Positions 24,980-31,045 of a stretch of DNA of 64,000 bases are shown here, in pieces. The DNA is from Streptococcus entericus DSM 14446. Lineage in GTDB: Bacteria > Bacillota > Bacilli > Lactobacillales > Streptococcaceae. How positions within the stretch are numbered: the stretch's first letter is position 1; every line of letters begins with the position of its first letter. The notes under the pieces were generated by a model. It was given only the letters and a program-made list of their open reading frames with translations, was not told the origin of the DNA and made no database searches. The stretch is from assembly GCF_000380025.1 (NCBI RefSeq), contig NZ_KB904185.1, positions 1 through 64,000 on the forward strand, given 5' to 3'. Both the position numbers and the translations under genes were made by a program.

Positions 24980-25405
24980 TTATATCCTCTTTTCTTTTTT
25001 GTTACGATTGTAGAACTGTTTTGACATTTCTTTAACAAGGTTTTCGTATCGGCTCGGAACTTGAGCAAATTTCATGTAACTGACATAGTTGAAAGTCTCG
25101 TCGATAGGGTATTCTTCATTGACAAGAGACATAAAATTGATAATTCTGTCTTTCTCAGCTTCATGTTCCAGATGGTGCGCATAGGTTGGAATTTGGCTGA
25201 GAATGTTATTGAGGTGGTCATTTTCATAGTGAGATAGTTCATGCAAAATAACATTGTAAGTCGTTAGATTATCGAGACTGTTATCAATAAACATTATAGG
25301 TTGACCGTTAACCTCTATCAGTCGACCAGGTTCGTCAAGACCGTTTAAGAAAATGACGGTGATGCCTTGTTTTTCGACTTGTTTTATAAGTTGCTTGACG
25401 TCCAC
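24980..25405 (-). CDS. ImmA/IrrE-type metallopeptidase of ICE-2
   Basis: The 141-residue protein has YNVILHELSHYENDH (gluzincin HExxH) and HEAEKDRI downstream as third-ligand region. It is short, like ImmA of ICEBs1 and OrfQ of ICESt3. It directly follows the double-HTH repressor gene with no gap, so it is expected to cleave that repressor on DNA damage and release the conjugation promoter. Confidence 0.88.
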   Translation of the reverse strand: MDVKQLIKQVEKQGITVIFLNGLDEPGRLIEVNGQPIMFIDNSLDNLTTYNVILHELSHYENDHLNNILSQIPTYAHHLEHEAEKDRIINFMSLVNEEYPIDETFNYVSYMKFAQVPSRYENLVKEMSKQFYNRNKKEKRI

Positions 25406-25975
25406 CTAATCACCTTTCTTTGCAAAGTAGTCCTTTAAGAAATCGGTGATAATTTTCTTATCGTTATCAGTGATTGGTTTACCATCGTAGGCAACGGAGC
25501 GCTGAATGGCTTCTTCAATATCTTGTTCTAAACTATTTTTATAGTCAGTGTTGCCTAGCAAATAGTCCGTAGACACGTTGAAGAAGTTGGCTAGTTTGTC
25601 TAAGCTGTCAGAGTTAGGTGTCCGTTTTCCGCTTTCCCACTGCTGATACGAGGGCTGAGAAGTACTGAATTTTTCAGCCATATCTTTTTGAGTTAAACCA
25701 GCTTCTTTTCGTAAGGTTTTTAAGCGTTCGGTAAAGATAGGCTGTTTAGATAACTCGTTTTCTTGTTCAGCGTTTTTAACATCTGAAAGACCTAGTAAAT
25801 AGTCCGTAGACACGTTGAAAAAACGTGCTAATTGTTCTACTGTAGGGAATATCGGCTCTCTTTTTCCGTTTTCCCAGTTTGAATAGGAGTTTTGACCAAT
25901 TTTTAAAGAAGTAGCAATCTCTTTTTGAGTTAAACCAGCTTCTTTTCGTAAGGCTTTTAAACGTTCGGTAAACAT
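25406..25975 (-). CDS. ICE-2 repressor with two tandem XRE helix-turn-helix domains
   Basis: The 189-residue protein carries two copies of the same domain: FTERLKALRKEAGLTQKEIA at the N-terminus and FTERLKTLRKEAGLTQKDMA from about residue 81, each ending in FFNVSTDYLLG. A helical tail follows. ImmR-type repressors usually have one such domain, so an internal duplication is evident. It is divergent from the lipoprotein gene and the conjugation promoter at 26482, whose palindromic operators it presumably binds. It starts after AGGAGGTACTCG. Confidence 0.88.
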   Translation of the reverse strand: MFTERLKALRKEAGLTQKEIATSLKIGQNSYSNWENGKREPIFPTVEQLARFFNVSTDYLLGLSDVKNAEQENELSKQPIFTERLKTLRKEAGLTQKDMAEKFSTSQPSYQQWESGKRTPNSDSLDKLANFFNVSTDYLLGNTDYKNSLEQDIEEAIQRSVAYDGKPITDNDKKIITDFLKDYFAKKGD

Positions 25976-26003
25976 CGAGTACCTCCTAAGTGTGATGTGA
26001 TGA

Positions 26004-26032
26004 TTGAAATAATATTCATAATTTGATATAAT
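26004..26032 (+). promoter_or_regulatory. Promoter of the ICE-2 lipoprotein gene
   Basis: TTGAAA (26004-26009) and TATAAT (26027-26032) have a 17-bp spacer, followed by GAAAGGAG and a GTG start. It lies between the repressor gene and the lipoprotein gene, which diverge. Confidence 0.75.
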
Positions 26033-26051
26033 AGAAGAAAGGAGTGCTATC

Positions 26052-26423
26052 GTGAAAAAAATATTATCTGTTTTAGCTTTATTGCTGTCCGTTGTTTTTT
26101 TGGTTTCTTGCTCTAGTTCGCCGTCTGTTTCAGATAATATGGACGGTGAGTACTTTACTTATTCTAATAATTTAAATAAGATGAGAGAAGAGGTTGAAGT
26201 TATCGTTGAAGGCAATACTCTTACTTATTATTATGAGCCAAATGATAAATACTTATTTAGCATTGACAAGGAAAAACAAACCTTAACTGGTGGGGCTAGT
26301 GGCAAAACGGTTGCCTATACCTTTGATCGCGGTAAGCTGAGTTTTGCTTTTCTTGATTCAGTTAATGATTATTATTTGAAAGATTCTCCTGCTTATCAGG
26401 AGCTTTTGAAACAATCCAAATAG
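26052..26423 (+). CDS. Small lipoprotein of unknown function
   Basis: The 123-residue protein has a signal peptide ending in the lipobox LVSC (about residues 17-20), then a serine-rich linker and a beta-rich domain reminiscent of DUF-type small streptococcal lipoproteins. It starts with GTG behind AAAGGAG. It has its own promoter between the repressor operon and the conjugation promoter, so it is probably made while the element is quiescent. That timing would suit surface exclusion or another trait expressed from the integrated state (inference). Confidence 0.75.
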   Translation: MKKILSVLALLLSVVFLVSCSSSPSVSDNMDGEYFTYSNNLNKMREEVEVIVEGNTLTYYYEPNDKYLFSIDKEKQTLTGGASGKTVAYTFDRGKLSFAFLDSVNDYYLKDSPAYQELLKQSK

Positions 26424-26481
26424 TGTAGCAGTGCAGCTAGAAAATTCTAGTTGCATTTTTAAATTTTTTTAGAAAAAACAC

Positions 26482-26530
26482 TTGACACGTATATCTCATT
26501 GAGATATAATAGAAGTATCTCAACGGGATA
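26482..26530 (+). promoter_or_regulatory. ICE-2 conjugation promoter with two operators
   Basis: TTGACA (26482-26487) and TATAAT (26505-26510) are 17 bp apart. The perfect palindrome TATCTCATTGAGATA (26492-26506) fills the spacer, and an imperfect copy TATCTCAACGGGATA (26516-26530) is centred 24 bp downstream. The layout copies the ICE-1 promoter, but the operator word is unrelated (ACAACC...GGTTGT there). Confidence 0.85.
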
Positions 26531-26733
26531 TTAAAGATTGGAGATGTCCTTTACAACTTTTTCAAAAAATGGAGGAGTTGCTGAATTTATTCAGTGGATA
26601 GCTGGTTTCCCTGATAAGTCACTTTACTATCAGAGGAAATCATATCCAAGTTAACATCATCTTTACGCTTTGAAAAAAGTAAATAATAACTTGTTTGAGG
26701 AGTGATTATTCACAAGAACATTGAAAACTAAAT

Positions 26734-26792
26734 AAAAAGCACGCCAGCCGCAGAATGACTCTTGCTGACCAACGCACAAATAAAAATTGAAC
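26734..26792 (-). ncRNA. Candidate short antisense RNA in the ICE-2 leader
   Basis: A minus-strand promoter, TTGACT (26822-26827) with a 17-bp spacer to TATAAT (26799-26804), should start near 26792. The transcript ends in a hairpin with 11-bp arms GTGCGTTGGTC and GGCTGGCGTGC (26767-26777 and 26739-26749, with G-U pairs) followed by five T residues. The product is about 59 nt, complementary to the leader, and matches the ICE-1 unit at 7645-7700 in position, size and design, while the sequence differs. Confidence 0.68.
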
Positions 26793-26869
26793 ACTTTTAT
26801 TATAAGCGTTTTATGTCAAAAAGTCAAATTTCGTAGGCTGGCTTGTGGATTGATTAGAGCTTGGTTATG

Positions 26870-26998
26870 AAAAAAAAAAGTCAAGAGGAAGACGGCCGAA
26901 ACCGCGGCTATACCACTTGACATTGGTCTTTATTAGCCTAGCTAGTAGGCGACTATCCTCCTTTCTGTAGATTTGTTGAAATCCTTGGAGAAGTTTTC
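26870..26998 (-). ncRNA. Second candidate antisense RNA in the ICE-2 leader
   Basis: A minus-strand promoter, TTGAAA (27029-27034), 18-bp spacer and TATAAT (27005-27010), would start a ~129-nt RNA near 26998. It ends at a strong hairpin (GTCAAG...CTTGAC, 26880-26921, with GCCG/CGGC inside) followed by ten T residues. It contains an AAAGGAGG ribosome-site-like sequence (near 26957-26964), but no suitable start codon follows. It is a regulatory RNA candidate, not a clear type I toxin gene. Confidence 0.6.
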
Positions 26999-27039
26999 AG
27001 TTAAATTATACAACGAGGGACTAATTTTTTTCAACAGCC

Positions 27040-27472
27040 AAGTTCCAATCAGTCCACAATATTGCTAGGGTTTATGCTAGTTTTCCTGTGTAGAGCGAAA
27101 AACTAGAACTGCTGTGGAGACACGGAGGCCCTATCTGTTAAGAAACGTAGTGAGGCGGATAATACAGGTAGAACTATAGGCGGGCGGTGTGTGAGCTATT
27201 TTAGCTTGCTAATGGATAAGGTGAGATAAAGGTCTAATGGAGGTTTGTTAATTGAAGTTAGGGGCTGAAATCGTGACTTATCCGAACGAGTAAGAACGTT
27301 GTGAAACGTACCGAAAGGTTGAGTGTGCGAAGATACGAGCACGCATTTTAATATTGAAATGAACTGCCGATAGTAGAATCGGCTATTTATCTAGTCCTGA
27401 ACCATCTAGGTTTCGTCCTGTTTAGGACTAGATGATTTAGAAAGACCAACAAAGACCTTGCTGGTCTTTTTA
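27040..27472 (+). ncRNA. Candidate large structured RNA (3' half of the ICE-2 leader)
   Basis: About 430 nt with no gene and many hairpins: CTAGTTTT/AAAACTAG, CTATCTGT/ACAGGTAG, AGCTA/TAGCT, GTGTGC/GCACGC, GCCGAT/ATCGGC and ATCTAGTCCT/AGGACTAGAT (27389-27398, 27424-27433). It ends in an intrinsic terminator, AGACCA...TGGTCTTTTT (27441-27472). It is richer in G and in GAAA-like loops than its surroundings. It may be the end of the transcript from 26505-26510 or a separate RNA. I cannot name a family. Confidence 0.55.
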
Positions 27473-27507
27473 AGTTAGTCAAAACTTAGGAAAGGTAGTG
27501 TAAAAAA

Positions 27508-27536
27508 TTGTAAAATCACATAAAAAGTGGTACAAT
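27508..27536 (+). promoter_or_regulatory. Promoter of the YefM-YoeB locus
   Basis: TTGTAA (27508-27513) and TACAAT (27531-27536) have a 17-bp spacer. GTAC half-sites around the -10 (TGGTACAAT...AAGTACAACA) suggest autorepression by the antitoxin. Confidence 0.65.
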
Positions 27537-27568
27537 ATAAAGTACAACAAATAAAGGTGGTGAATACT

Positions 27569-27832
27569 ATGGAAGCTGTGGCTTATTCAACGTTTCGTAA
27601 AGACTTACGATCCTATATGCGCCGTGTCAATGAAGATGTTGAACCCTTGATTGTAACAGCCAAAGATGTCGAAGATACAGTAGTTGTCTTATCTAAGAGG
27701 GACTATGATAGTATGCAAGAAACGCTGCGTGTTTTATCAAACAACTATTTGGTTGAAAAGTTAAAGCGTGGCGAGCAACAATTTAGAACTGCTGGCTTTC
27801 GTGAACATGATTTGATTGAGGTAGAGGAATGA
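27569..27832 (+). CDS. yefM: YefM/Phd-type antitoxin
   Basis: The 87-residue protein starts MEAVAYSTFRKDLRSYMRRV and contains EDTVVVLSKRDYDSMQETL, the YefM fold. I use the ATG behind AAAGGTGG. It overlaps the toxin gene by 4 bp. It neutralises YoeB and represses the operon. Confidence 0.92.
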   Translation: MEAVAYSTFRKDLRSYMRRVNEDVEPLIVTAKDVEDTVVVLSKRDYDSMQETLRVLSNNYLVEKLKRGEQQFRTAGFREHDLIEVEE

Positions 27833-28086
27833 TAAAGGCTTGGTCAGATGATGCTTGGAAGGATTATCTTTATTGGCATGAGCAAGGCAATAAGCAAACA
27901 ATCAAAAAAATCAATAAACTTATTAACGATATAGACCGTACTCCTTTTACAGGTATCGGAAAGCCTGAACCGCTTAAACACGACTTATCAGGATTGTGGT
28001 CTAGGCGTATTTCCGACGAGCATCGTCTTATTTATCGTGTTGAAAATGATACTATCTATATTTATTCTGCTAAAGACCATTATTAG
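27829..28086 (+). CDS. yoeB: YoeB-type mRNA interferase toxin
   Basis: The 85-residue protein contains GKPEPLKHDLSGLWSRRI and DEHRLIYRVENDTIYIYSAKDHY, the YoeB signature, including the basic catalytic surface and C-terminal HY. It cleaves mRNA at the ribosome. Together with YefM it likely stabilises ICE-2. Confidence 0.93.
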   Translation: MIKAWSDDAWKDYLYWHEQGNKQTIKKINKLINDIDRTPFTGIGKPEPLKHDLSGLWSRRISDEHRLIYRVENDTIYIYSAKDHY

Positions 28087-28119
28087 TAGTAAATGCCATA
28101 GAGTTAGGAGAGTACAACG

Positions 28120-28371
28120 ATGAAAGAATCATTTGGAGAAACAGTTCTTGAACTGTCTAAAGAAGACATGAAATTAAATCCTAAAAATCCCCTTGTCAGA
28201 ATGTACGATGATGGTGATTTGATTGGCAAGTTTTCATTGAAAACTTTGGAGGTTGTAGAGAATATTGATTTAGCTGATTATGATATCCGCTTTGCTCAAA
28301 AGGAAATTAAGCGTAATCAAACAAATTGGCTTGAGACTTGGAGAGATTATGTGGGGATCTTGAATGCCTAG
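28120..28371 (+). CDS. Small protein of unknown function, partner of a DUF4160 protein
   Basis: The 83-residue acidic protein follows YoeB by 33 bp behind TTAGGAG and overlaps the DUF4160-type gene by 8 bp. DUF4160 genes are often paired with a second small gene (commonly DUF2442), but I do not see a convincing DUF2442 pattern here. Confidence 0.6.
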   Translation: MKESFGETVLELSKEDMKLNPKNPLVRMYDDGDLIGKFSLKTLEVVENIDLADYDIRFAQKEIKRNQTNWLETWRDYVGILNA

Positions 28372-28609
28372 AAATAGTTTTGAAAAGTTTATTATTGAAA
28401 TTCGTACGAATGAGCATAACCATAAAAGACAACGAGCGCACCTGCATATTTATATCCATGGTGAAGAAGTTGCCTCAATGTTTTTAGATGGTGAATTGCG
28501 AGATGGTTATCTCAAATCAAAAGACTACAAAAAAGTTGCCGAGTACGTGAGGCAAAATGCTGATCGTTATCAGATGATGTGGGACGAATTTCAAGACAGT
28601 GCATATTAA
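28364..28609 (+). CDS. DUF4160-like protein
   Basis: The 81-residue protein resembles DUF4160: an N-terminal strand (IEIRTNEHNH), RAHLHIYIHGEEVASMFLDG, and a helix ending in the W-x-x-F of QMMWDEF. It overlaps the preceding gene. Such pairs have toxin-antitoxin-like arrangements in databases, but no function is established to my knowledge. Confidence 0.65.
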   Translation: MPRNSFEKFIIEIRTNEHNHKRQRAHLHIYIHGEEVASMFLDGELRDGYLKSKDYKKVAEYVRQNADRYQMMWDEFQDSAY

Positions 28610-28662
28610 ATGACAAGACTGGCAGTAGCTGGTCTTTTTTATTATAAAAGGAAAGGAAAAAT

Positions 28663-28809
28663 ATGGTTAATATATATCATTGCAATAGGTGTCATCAGCG
28701 TATTTTGGCGTTCAATGTCCAGCTAAAAGGCTGTTATGATTGTTCCAGTGAGCTGGTATTAGAAAATCGAGGAGGAGACAGTTATGTGGTTTCTCCTGTT
28801 GCTATTTAG
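28663..28809 (+). CDS. 48-residue zinc-ribbon microprotein
   Basis: This short frame behind AAAGGAAAGGAAAAAT encodes two CxxC pairs (HCNRCHQR and GCYDCSSE) 14 residues apart, a zinc-ribbon-like layout. It overlaps the next small gene in another frame. The function is unknown. Confidence 0.6.
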   Translation: MVNIYHCNRCHQRILAFNVQLKGCYDCSSELVLENRGGDSYVVSPVAI

Positions 28810-28882
28810 TTTGTTGATTTGGATTGTATGGGCAATTGTTCATGTCGGTGTCAAATCAGAGTTGACAGTATTTAGAAAGTAG
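28784..28882 (+). CDS. 32-residue single-pass membrane peptide
   Basis: ATG sits 7 nt after GAGGAGGAG and encodes one long hydrophobic helix (MWFLLLLFSLLIWIVWAIVH) and a short basic tail. It overlaps the zinc-ribbon gene, and its stop abuts the GTG of the next gene, so the three are probably coupled. It could be a small toxin-like or membrane-regulatory peptide. Confidence 0.55.
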   Translation: MWFLLLLFSLLIWIVWAIVHVGVKSELTVFRK

Positions 28883-29221
28883 GTGTTTATTATCGCTACA
28901 CAAGTTGTGAAAGGTGGTGGTGTTAAGGAAAAGTTGGAGCTTACCATTTGCTCTAAGAGCGGTTCTGGGGGTAGACAGGTGTTTGGAATTGCATTGCTGG
29001 CTGATAATCAGTTAGTACGTCTTCCAGTTTATCCATTTGTCACTCATGAAGAACGTTTAGATGCCCTTGAAGAGTTTGTCACTCTTTATAAATCGAAGTT
29101 GTTGGAGTTTTATTCTAAAGGACATCCGACTGATTTTGCACATTTTCTATATGGTTTTAATACTAAAAGAAAAGATGAGTTTAGGGCAGAATGGTTTAAA
29201 AAAGGGGTTTTAATTTATTAA
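28883..29221 (+). CDS. Protein of unknown function
   Basis: The 112-residue frame starts with GTG directly after the membrane-peptide stop codon, with a weak ribosome site (AGAAAGTAG). The second half is charged and aromatic (FAHFLYGFNTKRKDEFRAEWF). No family is recognised. Confidence 0.5.
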   Translation: MFIIATQVVKGGGVKEKLELTICSKSGSGGRQVFGIALLADNQLVRLPVYPFVTHEERLDALEEFVTLYKSKLLEFYSKGHPTDFAHFLYGFNTKRKDEFRAEWFKKGVLIY

Positions 29222-29265
29222 GTTTTTGCTTGAGATAAAATAATTAGGAAGGGAAGACAATTTTT

Positions 29266-29325
29266 ATGATAAGTATTTCTTTTATTTTTGGGAGGGAACC
29301 GCCGTTTTTTAAAATTATTGCATAA
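29266..29325 (+). CDS. Possible 19-residue hydrophobic peptide
   Basis: An ATG about 10 nt after GGAAGGGAAG encodes MISISFIFGREPPFFKIIA. Nothing else supports it. It lies between the unknown gene and a terminator, upstream of the surface-protein genes. Confidence 0.2.
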   Translation: MISISFIFGREPPFFKIIA

Positions 29326-29343
29326 AAATATTATACAAACATA

Positions 29344-29371
29344 ACTACTCTGATATTGAGTGGTTTTTTTA
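29344..29371 (+). terminator. Intrinsic terminator
   Basis: ACTACTC (29344-29350) and GAGTGGT (29358-29364) form a stem with G-U pairing, followed by seven T residues, just before the LysM-protein gene. Confidence 0.65.
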
Positions 29372-29387
29372 TTTAGAAAGGAATACA

Positions 29388-31034
29388 ATGGATAGAACGT
29401 TTTCACTTAGAAAATTTGGTAAAAATCTTGTTGCAGTTGCTATTGCAGGTCTATTATTTGGTGTAATGAATCATGTTAGTGCGGATACATGGGTCGCTAA
29501 TAGTCCTGAACAAATCTACATTGGATTTGGTGATACAAGTTATACTTTGAAACCGGGTGACACTCTTTGGGCTATTGCGCAAAGGCTTAATTTAACTGTT
29601 GATTTTCTTGCGGAAGTCAACGGTATTAATCTTTCTTTGGGGGAGGAACGATATCTTCCAGTTGGGCGTGTGATTAGTTGGGATGTGAGTGACCAAGAAA
29701 AAATGTATCTTGATAAAGTAGTTAATCCTGTTACTTATACTCACGAAAACATTAAAACTGAACTAGCTGATTTGTATGAATTTAGCTATATTCCTGTTAT
29801 ATTTGAGGAAAGTACACTTGATCCATCTGGAGAAGAAGATGCGAGAAGCTTCCTTTCATTGTCTCAAAAGCCAATTTCAGAAAATCTTTCTGATTCTGAG
29901 TTTTCTCAAGAATTATTGGTAAATATCCTTGATTTTGGTGCAAAAGGTGATGGTGTGACAGATGACATTGATGCTTTTTATCGAGCGTTGGATTTTTTGA
30001 AATCTAGTTCTCAGACAAAAACTTTATTCATTCCTAAAACACAGCACTTTTATCGAGTAACAAGTCAGATTGAAGTAAACAAAGAATTAAGTGGTCTTAA
30101 TATTCTTTCTGATGGGGCTTTAATTCGCTTGACTCAAAAAGCCCCTAGAGGTCATCTTCTTGGTTTCTTATCTAGTTCGGATAAGGAAGGTATTGATTAT
30201 GAGGATGAGTCTGATTGGGTTAGTGATATTACTGTCCAAGGATTAAAGCTAGATGTTGCATTTAAGTCTGATGACTGGCATGATAATGCTTTAGGTGTTG
30301 CGAAAGGTAAAAATATTCTTTTTAAGGATATTGAAATTCTATCAACTCCTTTGGCAGGAGTGACAATTCAGCATTTTGGTAAAAATATTACAATGGATAA
30401 TGTTCATGTCCGTCATGCTAAAAATGGTTTGACAATCACTTATGGAGATATTACCAATGTTTTGGTAAAAAACTCTACATTCAATAATAATGCTCAATCA
30501 GGCATTATTATTGAAACTAAAAATGATGGATATTATTCTGTCAATAATATTACACTTGATAATGTTGAAGCGAGTTCGAATGTTACTTCTGGTATGTTAT
30601 TGAAAAATGCTTCTGATATTATTGTTTCTAATTTTTCGTCTAATGATAATGGTGAATTTGGGATACATGCTCAGGGTGTAAAAGATGTAACGTTTAAAGA
30701 GTCTGAAGTTACTGACAATGGTTTGGCTGGAATTGCTATTGTTGGTGGTTCTGAGAATATTATCGAAAATAGTCTTGTAATCAATAACAGTAAAGAAGAT
30801 GCAAATAAACGTGGAAATTTATTTATTAATGGTAATGGTGTTACTGTTAATAGTGTGGATGCTTCCGAAGGTGTTCGTTCCGTTACGGATTGGTCTAAGG
30901 ACAATCCAACTGTTTATTATGATAACAATTTTGAAGGTACAGAAAATCCTGTTTCTTCTGATATTTCAATTTCTGAACAAGCCAACACAGATCTTTCTTA
31001 TAAGGATAATGAGGTTGGTTATAAAAATAATTAA
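29388..31034 (+). CDS. Secreted LysM protein with right-handed beta-helix (pectate-lyase-like) domain
   Basis: The 548-residue protein starts with a YSIRK-like signal (FSLRKFGKNLVAVAIAGLLFG) cleaved after VSADT. A LysM domain (about 52-95, YTLKPGDTLWAIAQRLN) would hold it on peptidoglycan. From about 182, NILDFGAKGDGVTDD is the classic start of pectate-lyase_3/GH28-type beta-helices; asparagine-rich rungs fill the rest, as in phage tailspikes and polysaccharide-degrading enzymes. It has a ribosome site (GAAAGGAAT). Its place directly before an adhesin and the conjugation genes suggests a surface role, perhaps digesting recipient capsule (inference). T-ending codons are very frequent. Confidence 0.8.
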   Translation: MDRTFSLRKFGKNLVAVAIAGLLFGVMNHVSADTWVANSPEQIYIGFGDTSYTLKPGDTLWAIAQRLNLTVDFLAEVNGINLSLGEERYLPVGRVISWDVSDQEKMYLDKVVNPVTYTHENIKTELADLYEFSYIPVIFEESTLDPSGEEDARSFLSLSQKPISENLSDSEFSQELLVNILDFGAKGDGVTDDIDAFYRALDFLKSSSQTKTLFIPKTQHFYRVTSQIEVNKELSGLNILSDGALIRLTQKAPRGHLLGFLSSSDKEGIDYEDESDWVSDITVQGLKLDVAFKSDDWHDNALGVAKGKNILFKDIEILSTPLAGVTIQHFGKNITMDNVHVRHAKNGLTITYGDITNVLVKNSTFNNNAQSGIIIETKNDGYYSVNNITLDNVEASSNVTSGMLLKNASDIIVSNFSSNDNGEFGIHAQGVKDVTFKESEVTDNGLAGIAIVGGSENIIENSLVINNSKEDANKRGNLFINGNGVTVNSVDASEGVRSVTDWSKDNPTVYYDNNFEGTENPVSSDISISEQANTDLSYKDNEVGYKNN

Positions 31035-31045
31035 TGAGGTGAACT

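Noticed and set aside
26870..26998. Fst-type type I toxin gene
   Set aside because: Promoter, ribosome-like site and terminator fit, but no start codon follows the site at a workable distance and no hydrophobic peptide is encoded.
27040..27472. Group II intron fragment
   Set aside because: No GUGCG-type 5' end, domain V or reverse transcriptase could be found.
29218..29406. 62-residue minus-strand frame
   Set aside because: It runs through a terminator and the ribosome site of the LysM gene and has no ribosome site of its own.
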